Assembly: GCA_945881915.1 (NCBI GenBank)
Contig: CAMCVW010000015.1
Span: 1-64,000 of the forward strand
Direction of reading: 5' to 3'
From: Thermoflexus hugenholtzii JAD2
GTDB lineage: Bacteria > Chloroflexota > Chloroflexia > Chloroflexales > Roseiflexaceae
Length of the DNA: 64,000 nucleotides
Positions within the stretch are counted from its first letter, which is position 1. Every line of letters starts with the position of its first letter. The notes below the pieces were generated by a model. That model saw only the letters and a program-made list of their open reading frames with translations, was not told where the DNA came from and did no database searches. A program made the position numbers and the translations under genes. Of the stretch, positions 1 to 7,803 are shown piece after piece.

Positions 1-114
1 TTTGACCTCGCCCGCTTCATTTGACCTCGCCCGCTTCATTTGACCTCGCCCGCTTCATTTGACCTCGCCCGCTTCATTTGACCTCGCCCGCTTCATTTGA
101 CCTCGCCCGCTTCA
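1..114. repeat. 19-bp tandem repeat, six copies
   Basis: Six perfect head-to-tail copies of the unit TTTGACCTCGCCCGCTTCA run from the first base of the window, so the array may continue to the left. There are no spacers between copies. It lies about 100 bases upstream of the ABC-F gene and ends where the sequence changes to TTTCGCCGCG. No function can be read from it. Confidence 0.95.
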
Positions 115-183
115 TTTCGCCGCGCCCCAAAAACACCTCAAATGCAAAAATGCGATTCGTCCCATCCACGACCCCCACGCAGG

Positions 184-189
184 TATAAT
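184..189 (+). promoter_or_regulatory. -10 box of the ABC-F gene
   Basis: A perfect TATAAT lies 28 bases before the GTG start. No convincing TTGACA stands 16-18 bases upstream, so only the -10 element is called. Confidence 0.5.
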
Positions 190-217
190 ACCTATATCAC
201 TTGTAATAGAGGTATTT

Positions 218-1822
218 GTGGGTCACATTGATGTCAGTGAGTTGTACTATTCGTTGACCGACGGCCGGGTGCTGTTGCGCGACGTGAATTTCCGCATTGG
301 GGATGGTGCCAAGGCCGCATTCGTCGGCCCCAACGGCACCGGCAAGACTACGCTGGCGCGGATGATCGCCGGCGATCTGCCCGTCCAAGAAGGCAACATC
401 GTCACCTCGGGTGGGCTGGGCATCATGCGCCAGTTCATCGGCTCGGTGCGTGATGAATCGACATTGCGCGATTTGCTCATTTCGATTTTGCCCCCAGGGC
501 AGCGCGAAGCTGGCCAAAAACTGGTCGCCTCCGAACGCTTGATGAACAGCGAAGGCAGTGAAGATTCACAAATGGCATATGCCGAGGCCATCACCGACTG
601 GGGTGACATCGGCGGCTACGACCAAGAAGTCCTGTGGGACGTCGCCTGTATGTCAGCCTTCGAACAGCCCTTCGACGCCATGGCAGACCGCGGTGTCAAT
701 ACCTTCTCGGGCGGTGAACAAAAACGCATCGTGCTCGAAGTCCTCTTTCGCGGGCCAGACGAAGTCCTGCTCCTCGACGAGCCAGACAATTACCTCGACG
801 TGCCCGGCAAGCGCTGGCTCGAAGACCAGATTGTCTCGAGCCGCAAAACAATTTTGTTCATCAGCCATGATCGCGAGTTGCTCAACAAAGCCGCCACGCG
901 CATTGTGACCTTCGAATACGGGGCCAAGGGCAACACCGTCTGGGTCCACGGCGATGGCTTTGGCACCTGGAACGACGCCCGCAAAGCGCGCCACGAGCGC
1001 TTCGCCGAACTGTTGCTGCGCTGGAATCAAGAGCGTGAACGCCTGGTCGAGCTGGTCAAAACCCTGGCCATCCAGGCCAAGAGTAGCCACGCCATGGCCC
1101 CCAAATACCGTGCCATGCAGACGCGCCTCAAGCGCTACGAAGACGACGGTCCGCCCGAGGCACCACCACAGGTCCAAAACGTCAAAGTCCGCTTGCGTGG
1201 CGGTCGCACCGGCGTCCAGGTGGTCATCACCAAGGGACTCGTGCTCGAGAACCTGACCAAACCATTTGACCTCGAACTCGACTTCGGCGACCGCGTCGCC
1301 ATCCTCGGTGGCAACGGTACCGGCAAGTCGCACTTCTTGCGCCTGTTGGCCGGCGATCCGACGGTACACATCGAGGGTTCGTGGCGCCTAGGCTCACGTG
1401 TTATCCCAGGCTTTTTTGCGCAGACCCACGCACACCCCGAGTTCATCGGCAAAACCTTGCTGGAAATCCTGTGGACCAAGAATTCCCTCAACTTGGCCGC
1501 AGCAATGGGTAAATTGCGTCGGTATGAACTGACCCAACAGGCCGAGCAGAAGTTCGAAACGCTGTCGGGCGGCCAGCAAGCCCGCTTCCAGATCCTGCTC
1601 CTCGAGCTCGACGGCGCCACCCTGCTGCTGCTCGACGAGCCGACCGACAACCTCGATTTGCACAGCGCCGAGGCACTCGAAATGGGTCTCGAGTCGTTCG
1701 AGGGCACCGTCATCGCAGTCACCCACGACCGCTGGTTCGCCCGCGGCTTCGATCGGTTCATCGTCTTTGGGCGCGACCAACGGGTCTACGAGAGCCCCGA
1801 GCCGATCTGGGAAAAATGGTAG
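218..1822 (+). CDS. ABC-F family ATPase (two ABC domains, no membrane domain)
   Basis: A 534-residue protein with two nucleotide-binding domains on one chain and no membrane segments, as in the ABC-F family of ribosome-associated ATPases (translation factors and antibiotic-resistance proteins). Domain 1 has Walker A GPNGTGKTT at residues 37-45, signature FSGGEQKR near 165 and Walker B LLLDEPDNYLD. Domain 2 has Walker A GGNGTGKS near 365, signature LSGGQQAR near 448 and Walker B LLLLDEPTDNLDL. The charged stretch between them fits the ABC-F linker. The start is GTG at 218, preceded by AGAGGT. A strong terminator follows, so the gene appears monocistronic. Its exact ABC-F subgroup cannot be told from sequence alone. 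Confidence 0.9.
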   Translation: MGHIDVSELYYSLTDGRVLLRDVNFRIGDGAKAAFVGPNGTGKTTLARMIAGDLPVQEGNIVTSGGLGIMRQFIGSVRDESTLRDLLISILPPGQREAGQKLVASERLMNSEGSEDSQMAYAEAITDWGDIGGYDQEVLWDVACMSAFEQPFDAMADRGVNTFSGGEQKRIVLEVLFRGPDEVLLLDEPDNYLDVPGKRWLEDQIVSSRKTILFISHDRELLNKAATRIVTFEYGAKGNTVWVHGDGFGTWNDARKARHERFAELLLRWNQERERLVELVKTLAIQAKSSHAMAPKYRAMQTRLKRYEDDGPPEAPPQVQNVKVRLRGGRTGVQVVITKGLVLENLTKPFDLELDFGDRVAILGGNGTGKSHFLRLLAGDPTVHIEGSWRLGSRVIPGFFAQTHAHPEFIGKTLLEILWTKNSLNLAAAMGKLRRYELTQQAEQKFETLSGGQQARFQILLLELDGATLLLLDEPTDNLDLHSAEALEMGLESFEGTVIAVTHDRWFARGFDRFIVFGRDQRVYESPEPIWEKW

Positions 1823-1836
1823 TCTTATAGTCCGAG

Positions 1837-1878
1837 ACGAACAGGATTCGCGGAAATGCGAATCCTGTTCGTTTTTTT
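1837..1878 (+). terminator. Rho-independent terminator of the ABC-F gene
   Basis: A perfect 15-bp stem (ACGAACAGGATTCGC with its complement) and a 6-base loop are followed by seven T, 14 bases after the stop codon. Confidence 0.93.
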
Positions 1879-2008
1879 GCATGGAACGAGCCGTCCCGTT
1901 GCACACCGAAGCATCGTGGTATGGCACGCTACGAGGTACGATACCAGCGGTCACGCACAATTGTCGGTATGTGCAGCCGGTTGATCGGGAGGGCGTCTTG
2001 TGCGTGCG

Positions 2009-2040
2009 AAAAAAGAAACCCACAGCGTGAAGCTGTGGGT
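2009..2040 (-). terminator. Terminator of the RNase P RNA gene
   Basis: Read on the minus strand, a 9-bp stem (ACCCACAGC with GCTGTGGGT) and 5-base loop lead into a T-rich tract. It lies about 20 bases past the 3' end of the RNase P RNA. Confidence 0.8.
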
Positions 2041-2059
2041 CTTTGGTCGGTGAGGAAGT

Positions 2060-2495
2060 GGCACTTCCCATACCCCCGATTCTGTTTCTATCACCATCTC
2101 TCTCTCGGTGTTGCCACCGAGGCGACTCCTCGATTCGCGGGTGTTACCCGGTTCACGGTCATCGCGGCGATGCGAGTGGACGAGGTAGTACGAACGCCTT
2201 TCAGCTCCCACCAGGTAGCCCACCCCACGCACCTTGCTCTCCACCAGTTGGCGCAGTCACCGAGCCGGCGCAGTTGCCTGCCACCGCTGGTGCGCTCTTA
2301 CCGCACCCTTTCAGCCCTTACCTGTGCCGGTTGCCCGGTCATCGGCGGGAATGCTTGCTGTTGTCGTCTTGCGTCACGTGACCTTTCGGGCGCGTGCCCC
2401 TGCTTGCTTTTTCGCAGGGCAACCTCTGATGCCGAAGCACCACGAAGAGTCGGGAAGTTCCTCTGGCCGAAGCCAGCGATGATTTGTGAAGTGCC
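2060..2495 (-). ncRNA. rnpB: RNase P RNA (bacterial type A-like)
   Basis: This is the catalytic RNA of RNase P, which trims the 5' leader of tRNA precursors. On the minus strand the conserved blocks occur in the right order: GAGGAACTTCC near the 5' end (2453-2463); the CR-II block, GGGCTGAAAGG running into GGTAAGAGCGCACC (about 2289-2318); the hairpin CCGGGTAACACCCG (2138-2151); and ACAGAA (2080-2085). The ends pair as helix P1, GGCACTTC at 2495-2488 with GAAGTGCC at 2067-2060. A terminator follows at 2009-2040. The length of about 436 nt is in the normal range. Exact ends are inferred from P1. This RNA fills most of the 690-base gap between neighbouring genes. Confidence 0.93.
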
Positions 2496-2501
2496 GTTTC
2501 G

Positions 2502-2507
2502 TATTGT
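2502..2507 (-). promoter_or_regulatory. -10 box of rnpB
   Basis: TACAAT on the minus strand, seven bases before the inferred 5' end of the RNase P RNA. No clear -35 element was found. Confidence 0.5.
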
Positions 2508-2516
2508 AGCACGCCG

Positions 2517-3284
2517 CTATGCATTGAGTCCGTCGAGCATTGCTTTTGCGCCAGACGACAAAAAGCGCAATTCACTCGCACACAGCATCATCTGCATCCC
2601 TTTGTCACGCCAGCCACGCAACACTGCCGGGTCGGATGCGTGCGTACCAGTGGCGACGTTGTGGCGTTTGCCGGCGGCAACCACTTTGTCCATGGCAGCG
2701 ACAACCACAGGGTCTGTCGTACTGGGAGCACCGAGGGCGATGGCCAGGTCGTAGGGACCGACCAAGAGCACATCCACATCGGGCACGCTGGCGATGGCAT
2801 CGAGGTTGGCGATGGCCTGGGCGCGTTCGATTTGGATGATGACCAGGGTCTCTTGGTTCATCTCGCGGATCAGGGTCTGCGGTGGGACTTCGCGGTAGTC
2901 GGTTGCGCCACGGACCGAGGCTGCACCGCGATCGCCGCGGGGAGGGTACTTCATGTGGCGGATTGCTTCTTCGACCTGCGCGGCGGTGTCGATACGGGGG
3001 AACATGACGCCCTGCGCGCCGGCGTCGAGCAAGCGGGCGATATCGCCGTAGCGCAAATCGGGCACACGGACGATGGGCGTGATGCCGATTAAGCGCGTCG
3101 TACCAATCAGGTCAGCGACCATGGGCAGGTCATAGACACCGTGTTCGAGGTCGAAAAAGATGCTGTCGAAGCCGGCATCTGCGAGCAGGTGGACGTAGGC
3201 CGGCGCACGCATGTCCATGGCGAGTGTGCCGGTCACGGAAGCGCCGTTGCGCAATTTTGCTTTGAGGGTGTTAGTTGGTATCAC
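2517..3284 (-). CDS. HpcH/HpaI-family class II aldolase
   Basis: A 255-residue TIM-barrel aldolase of the HpcH/HpaI family, which splits or forms 2-keto-3-deoxy acids by retro-aldol chemistry with a divalent metal. Family marks: FDLEHG near residue 48, the metal-binding IQIE near 150 and VGPYDLA near 177. The start is GTG at 3284, which overlaps the stop of the upstream amidohydrolase (GTGA), so the two are translationally coupled. An AAAGG lies about 8 bases upstream. A longer frame continuing inside the amidohydrolase gene is a shadow. The substrate is not evident; coupling to a ring-opening amidohydrolase suggests breakdown of a cyclic amide to a keto acid. Confidence 0.85.
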   Translation of the reverse strand: MIPTNTLKAKLRNGASVTGTLAMDMRAPAYVHLLADAGFDSIFFDLEHGVYDLPMVADLIGTTRLIGITPIVRVPDLRYGDIARLLDAGAQGVMFPRIDTAAQVEEAIRHMKYPPRGDRGAASVRGATDYREVPPQTLIREMNQETLVIIQIERAQAIANLDAIASVPDVDVLLVGPYDLAIALGAPSTTDPVVVAAMDKVVAAGKRHNVATGTHASDPAVLRGWRDKGMQMMLCASELRFLSSGAKAMLDGLNA

Positions 3285-4684
3285 CAGAATGGCCTTTCGT
3301 ATGCACGGGGATTGGGCGCCACAAATGTGCCCCAGCCGGGTTCGCCGATGACTTGACCGTCGCGTGCGACCGTTTTGCCACGCACGAACGTCCGCATCAC
3401 TGCGCCGCGGGTCTGACGACCATGCCAGAGCCGGGCGGTGACGCGCGATTTGGATTGCCACTGATTGACGTCGATGCGCCCCTCGGCGGCCAAGTCGACC
3501 AGGATGAGGTCTGCATCTGCGCCGACGGCGATGACGCCCTTGCGGCCACGCAAGCCGAACATGTTGGCGGTATTGGTGCTGACCACACTGACCATGCGCT
3601 CCAGGGTGATGCGCCCATAGCCTACTGCGGTGAGCAGCAGTGGCACCAGGATTTCGATACCCGGGGCGCCTGGGGGTGCCGAGAACATGTTGGACCAGCC
3701 GGGTTCCTTTTCGGATGCCAAAAACGGCGAATGATCGGTGCCGATGATATCGACGTCGCCACGTGCAACCCGCTCCCACATCCCTTCGACGAATGATTCA
3801 TCGCGGATGGGCGGGTTCGTTTTGGCATAAGGACCATGGAGCTCGATATCGGCATCGGTGAGGAACAAATACGGCGGGCACGTCTCGCAGGTTACTTTGA
3901 CGCCGTTTGCACGGGCCTGGGTAATCAGGTCGATGGAGTAGGGTGACGAGACGTGCACGATGTGCAACCACGCCCCTGCTGCCCGTGCCAGCGCAATGGA
4001 TTGCGCCACCGACGCTTCTTCGACGACGGGTGGGCGGGCTTTGGTGTGGCTGATGGGACCGAGGTCGCCGGTGCGTTTGTAGTCCTCGGCCAAGCGACTG
4101 AGGATGTACTCGTCTTCGGCGTGGATGGCATGCGGCAGGCCAGTTTTGGCGGTCTCTTTGAGGACGGTGAAAAACGCACCGGGGTCGGGGCAACACAGCC
4201 CGATGAATTCTTTTTCACGACCCGGGGGGACCGCAGTGCGGAACGTTTTGAAGCCGATGATGCCGGCGTTGCCGAGGGCTGCGATGTGTTCGCGGTTGTC
4301 ATCGGCGGCACCACCGTAGAGGGCATAGTCGGTGTAGAGTCGGTCGCGCACGGCGTCGATCCGATCGGCGAGGGTCTGGGCACTGTGGGTCGACACCGCG
4401 GCGATGGGCATCTCGCACAGCATGGTGACGCCTGATACGGCCGCTGCCCGGGTCGCTGAGGCGAAGTCTTCGCGGTCGGAGCGGCCGGGGTCGCGCACAT
4501 GGGTGTGCGAGTCGATCGCCCCGGGCAGGAGGTGAAGCCCACCGGCGTCGATGACCTCATGTGCCTCGGCGAAGGTGCTGGCCATCCCGATGGCGACGAT
4601 AATGCCGTCTTTGATGGCGACATCGAGCTGACGGCGGCCGTCGGCGTTGACCACAGTGGCGTTTTTGATTATGACATCGAGCAT
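3281..4684 (-). CDS. Cyclic amidohydrolase (allantoinase / dihydroorotase-like)
   Basis: A 467-residue metal-dependent amidohydrolase of the allantoinase, hydantoinase and dihydroorotase group, which opens cyclic amide rings. Visible marks: GAIDSHTHVRDPG with the HxH metal pair near residues 58-60, a probable carboxylated lysine in GFKTF near 145, HAEDE, HVSS, and GTDHSPF with the late catalytic aspartate near 305. The start is ATG at 4684, with AGGA seven bases upstream; the frame stays open upstream but loses resemblance to the family. It overlaps the HpcH aldolase by 4 bp. Context suggests catabolism rather than pyrimidine synthesis. Allantoin, hydantoin and dihydroorotate are all possible substrates. 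Confidence 0.85.
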   Translation of the reverse strand: MLDVIIKNATVVNADGRRQLDVAIKDGIIVAIGMASTFAEAHEVIDAGGLHLLPGAIDSHTHVRDPGRSDREDFASATRAAAVSGVTMLCEMPIAAVSTHSAQTLADRIDAVRDRLYTDYALYGGAADDNREHIAALGNAGIIGFKTFRTAVPPGREKEFIGLCCPDPGAFFTVLKETAKTGLPHAIHAEDEYILSRLAEDYKRTGDLGPISHTKARPPVVEEASVAQSIALARAAGAWLHIVHVSSPYSIDLITQARANGVKVTCETCPPYLFLTDADIELHGPYAKTNPPIRDESFVEGMWERVARGDVDIIGTDHSPFLASEKEPGWSNMFSAPPGAPGIEILVPLLLTAVGYGRITLERMVSVVSTNTANMFGLRGRKGVIAVGADADLILVDLAAEGRIDVNQWQSKSRVTARLWHGRQTRGAVMRTFVRGKTVARDGQVIGEPGWGTFVAPNPRAYERPFW

Positions 4685-4723
4685 AGAACATCCTGTCGGA
4701 TTGACTTGTCTTGGTGTGACATC

Positions 4724-4729
4724 ATTATA
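4724..4729 (-). promoter_or_regulatory. -10 box of the amidohydrolase-aldolase operon
   Basis: TATAAT on the minus strand about 40 bases before the amidohydrolase start. No good -35 element was seen. Confidence 0.45.
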
Positions 4730-4918
4730 CGTTCGGTTGATGGAGGATGATTCGCTCGATGGAGCAGTCAACAAAATGTCGGTGAATGCGTCTCTAGGAA
4801 ACGGAAAACACTGTTCTGACCCTTGTTCCGTAAACAAAAAAGATGACCATCTAGACGATTTATCTCTAAAAGTGTAGACTATCGCCATAATTGTTACTGC
4901 ATGAAAAGGAGTACCCGT

Positions 4919-6202
4919 ATGCGATCGACGTGGTTGCGGTTCTTTGTTTGTTTTTTGTTGATAGCAGGAGTCGGAGTTCAGCGTGTTCCGTCGGTGCACG
5001 CAGCTACTGTGACAGATGTGAGTGTGGGGACAAATTTTGGCTGTGCAGTGACGGCAGGGAATGTCTATTGTTGGGGTCGGCATGACAAAGGTCAACTAGG
5101 GTCAAATCAAGCGCCCGGCGTGTCTGCAGGTGCAGTGCGTGTGGTGTTAAGTGACGACACGCCGTTGACCGGGGTATCGCAACTGGCTAGTAATGGTGAT
5201 AAGACGTGTGCCCTCAAAAGTGGTCAAGTCTGGTGTTGGGGCGGATCATATGCGTATGATGTGGCACAACGCAATGGGTCACTGAGTGGTGGTCAGTACA
5301 TCAGCGATGCGGTGTCGCTTGCGGTAGGGGGGAGCTCCAATGGTGGGCCACATGTGTGTGTGATTCGTAGTTCACAAAGTCGTTCGATTTGGTGCTGGGG
5401 AAACAATAATTCTGGTCAACTCGGCCTAAACCATACGCGACAACCCGCTGATTCGTTGGCACGCCAGGTGTTGACATCAAGCGGTACACCACTGTCGTTT
5501 GTGCCGTTAACGAACGCGCAAGGGCTCTCGGCCGGAGGGTATCATACGTGTGCGACGGTGGCAATGGCCAATCCTAAGCTGGGGAACTATGTCTATTGCT
5601 GGGGTAATAATGGGTACGGTCAGATTGGCAATGGACGCAGCGGGGTCACCGAAAAGGCGCTGACCGCCACGCAACTTAAAACATCAGCCGGTGTGGCAAT
5701 CGGCGCGATATCAAGTGTATCTGCCGGTTTCATACATACATGTGCATTGATGAAGAACACCGAAGTCATGTGTTGGGGATATGGGCGTGATTACCAACTC
5801 GGTCAAGGCGCTCAGACAAGCAGTTCGCGTGCGCTGTCAGTCAAAACAGATGCATCCACCAAGTTGACGGGAGTGACCGCCGTTGATGCGGGCGAGAAAT
5901 TTACCTGCGCCATTAAGAATACTGACATCTGGTGTTGGGGGACAAACACGTACGGACAATTCGGCGACAGTTTGTATATCCCTGCACAATATGCGGTGCG
6001 CACGGTGACGACCATTCTTGATGTGGTCGACATTGATACGACGAAGTACAACGTGTGTGCCGTGAACGGTACGATTGCAGCTAGTCGCAAAGTCTATTGC
6101 GTCGGCGATAACGACTATGGGCAGCTCGGCGATCGTTCATTTATTGATAGTACGGTGCATGTGTCAGTGAGGTTCGTCGGGAACGGCGCGACGTTCCCGT
6201 AG
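4919..6202 (+). CDS. Secreted seven-bladed RCC1-repeat propeller protein (copy A)
   Basis: A 427-residue protein with a signal peptide (MRSTWLRFFVCFLLIAG, cleavage probably after VHA near residue 28) and seven RCC1-type repeats ending in YCWG..GQLG-like motifs, so probably a complete seven-bladed propeller outside the cell. Every blade has a pair of cysteines, such as CAV...CWG, 14 in all. ATG at 4919 is preferred to ATG at 4901: AAAGGAG lies 7 bases before it, overlapping the upstream ATG, and copy B is conserved from this point. RCC1 domains bind proteins; the ligand is unknown. The gene is duplicated at 6473. Confidence 0.85.
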   Translation: MRSTWLRFFVCFLLIAGVGVQRVPSVHAATVTDVSVGTNFGCAVTAGNVYCWGRHDKGQLGSNQAPGVSAGAVRVVLSDDTPLTGVSQLASNGDKTCALKSGQVWCWGGSYAYDVAQRNGSLSGGQYISDAVSLAVGGSSNGGPHVCVIRSSQSRSIWCWGNNNSGQLGLNHTRQPADSLARQVLTSSGTPLSFVPLTNAQGLSAGGYHTCATVAMANPKLGNYVYCWGNNGYGQIGNGRSGVTEKALTATQLKTSAGVAIGAISSVSAGFIHTCALMKNTEVMCWGYGRDYQLGQGAQTSSSRALSVKTDASTKLTGVTAVDAGEKFTCAIKNTDIWCWGTNTYGQFGDSLYIPAQYAVRTVTTILDVVDIDTTKYNVCAVNGTIAASRKVYCVGDNDYGQLGDRSFIDSTVHVSVRFVGNGATFP

Positions 6203-6217
6203 GATATTCAAAACCAA

Positions 6218-6256
6218 ACCGGCGGCACGGGGTACTCCCCGTGCCGCCGGTTTTTT
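6218..6256 (+). terminator. Terminator of RCC1 copy A
   Basis: A 15-bp GC-rich stem (ACCGGCGGCACGGGG with its complement) and loop TACT, followed by a run of T, 15 bases after the stop codon. Confidence 0.92.
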
Positions 6257-6267
6257 GTATGTCTGAT

Positions 6268-6355
6268 TTATGGGAGTGCGTTCGAGGCAGCACCGTCGAC
6301 CAGGGTCGCCGTGCCGTTCATGTAGCTGGCTGCTGCTGAGGCCAAAAAGACGATG
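6268..6355 (-). pseudogene. Duplicated 3'-terminal fragment of the SDR gene
   Basis: An 88-base copy of the last codons and stop of the SDR gene at 7804-7891, with only three differences (85/88). It has no start, no promoter and no upstream part of the gene, and ends abruptly where the RCC1 copy B leader begins. It marks the junction of the tandem duplication. Confidence 0.9.
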
Positions 6356-6472
6356 CGGAAAACACTGTTCTGACCCTTGTTCCGTAAACAAAAAGGATGA
6401 CCATCTAGACGATATATGTCTATAAGTGTACACTATCGCCATAATTGTCACTGCATGAATAGGATTACCTGT

Positions 6473-7747
6473 ATGCGATCGACGTGGTTGCGGTTCTTTG
6501 TTTGTTTTTTGTTGATAGCAGGAGTCGGAGTACAGCGTGTTCCGTCAGTGCACGCAGCTACCGTGTCAGATGTGAGTGTCGGGAATCAGTTTGCCTGTGC
6601 CGTGACTGCGGGGAACGTCTACTGTTGGGGTAATCACACCCTAGGACAATTAGGGACGGACGAAGCCCCCCGTAACTATAACGGAGCGAAGCGGGTCGTT
6701 CTTGCGGACGGCAGTCCACTCACTGGTGTTTCACAACTGGCGAGTAATGGTGATAAGACGTGTGCCCTCAAGAATGGCCAAATATGGTGTTGGGGCGGGA
6801 TCACACGACATGATGTTGCCGCCAGAAAAGGGGTCGTGGGTACCCGGTATATTGATGACGCAGTTGCGTTGGCTCAAGGTGGTTCCGGTGGTGTGGGTTT
6901 TACATGTGTGATACGGAGCACACAGAATAATTCAATTTGGTGTTGGGGGTACAATACCTCGGGCCAATTAGGGCGCAACACCTCCACTAGTTATGAAAGT
7001 GTACCCCGGCAAGTGCTCACCTACATCCCATCGACACCAGGCCCGATTGCCCTCACAAAAGCACAGAGGTTGTCAGCTGGTATAAACCATATATGTGCCA
7101 CCGTTGCTATGGCGAATCCCAAACTTGGCAATACTGTGTACTGCTGGGGGAACAACGTGAGAGGCCAAATCGGGAATGGTCGGAGTGGAGCGGGGCAAAA
7201 AGAGACGACTGCAACGAATTTGAAAACGGCTGCAGGCGTTGCCATTGATGCTGTTGCTTCGGTGAGTGCAGGTGCGTATCATTCGTGTGCGGTATTGAAA
7301 AACACGCGCGTGATGTGTTGGGGCGATGGGTTAAACTATGAACTCGGACAAGGAGCACAGACATCGAGCAGCCGTGCGCTTTTTGTCAAAACAGATGCCT
7401 CAACGGTGTTGACGGGGGTTACTGCAGTGGATGTCGGTGAAAAATTCACCTGTGCCCTCAAAAACACAGACATCTGGTGTTGGGGAACGAATACCTATGG
7501 CCAATTCGGCGACGATTTGGTTCTGCCCGCCCAGTACGCCGTACGCACCGTGACGACCATACTCGATGTAGTAGACATCGACACCAGTAAGTTCAACATT
7601 TGTGCAGTCAACGGAAGCAGTGCTGCAGCGCGCAAAGTCTATTGTTCGGGGAAGAATGGTTCAGGCCAGTTAGGGAATCGGACGTGGATTGACAGTCGCA
7701 TCCATGTTGCAGTGAAGTTCCATGATTTGGACGCGACATTCCCATAA
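6473..7747 (+). CDS. Secreted seven-bladed RCC1-repeat propeller protein (copy B)
   Basis: A 424-residue paralogue of the 4919 gene, with an almost identical signal peptide and seven RCC1 blades, again with a cysteine pair in every blade. Conserved motifs include VYCWGN, IWCWGTNTYGQFG and QGAQTSSSRAL. ATG at 6473 follows AGGA at 6461-6464; upstream in-frame starts are not supported. The mature domain differs from copy A mainly in loop residues such as the first and third blades, which would change the binding surface. No enzymatic motif is present. It is probably an extracellular binding or structural protein. Confidence 0.85.
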   Translation: MRSTWLRFFVCFLLIAGVGVQRVPSVHAATVSDVSVGNQFACAVTAGNVYCWGNHTLGQLGTDEAPRNYNGAKRVVLADGSPLTGVSQLASNGDKTCALKNGQIWCWGGITRHDVAARKGVVGTRYIDDAVALAQGGSGGVGFTCVIRSTQNNSIWCWGYNTSGQLGRNTSTSYESVPRQVLTYIPSTPGPIALTKAQRLSAGINHICATVAMANPKLGNTVYCWGNNVRGQIGNGRSGAGQKETTATNLKTAAGVAIDAVASVSAGAYHSCAVLKNTRVMCWGDGLNYELGQGAQTSSSRALFVKTDASTVLTGVTAVDVGEKFTCALKNTDIWCWGTNTYGQFGDDLVLPAQYAVRTVTTILDVVDIDTSKFNICAVNGSSAAARKVYCSGKNGSGQLGNRTWIDSRIHVAVKFHDLDATFP

Positions 7748-7753
7748 TCACAC

Positions 7754-7797
7754 AAACGCGGGCGACGCAGATCATACTGCGTCGCCCGCGTTTTTTT
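7754..7797 (+). terminator. Terminator of RCC1 copy B
   Basis: A 17-bp perfect stem (AAACGCGGGCGACGCAG with its complement) and a 6-base loop, followed by T run. It lies between convergent genes but only the plus strand has the T tract. Confidence 0.93.
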
Positions 7798-7803
7798 GTG
7801 GGC

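Larger units (their letters stand above)
4801..6355. repeat. Tandem duplication, unit A (leader + RCC1 gene + SDR 3' fragment)
   Basis: This unit and 6356-7891 share the same order: a nearly identical leader, an RCC1 gene, a terminator, and the last 88 bases of the SDR gene. In unit A the SDR part (6268-6355) is only a fragment, and it runs straight into the next leader at CGGAAAACACTG. This is the expected scar of a tandem duplication whose right end fell inside the SDR gene. Confidence 0.85.

Noticed and set aside
1-114. Possible CRISPR array
   Set aside because: The 19-bp units abut with no spacers, so this is a plain tandem repeat.
4685-5095. N-terminal extension of the amidohydrolase frame
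   Set aside because: The extra codons cross the leader of the divergent RCC1 gene and do not match the family; AGGA marks the start at 4684.
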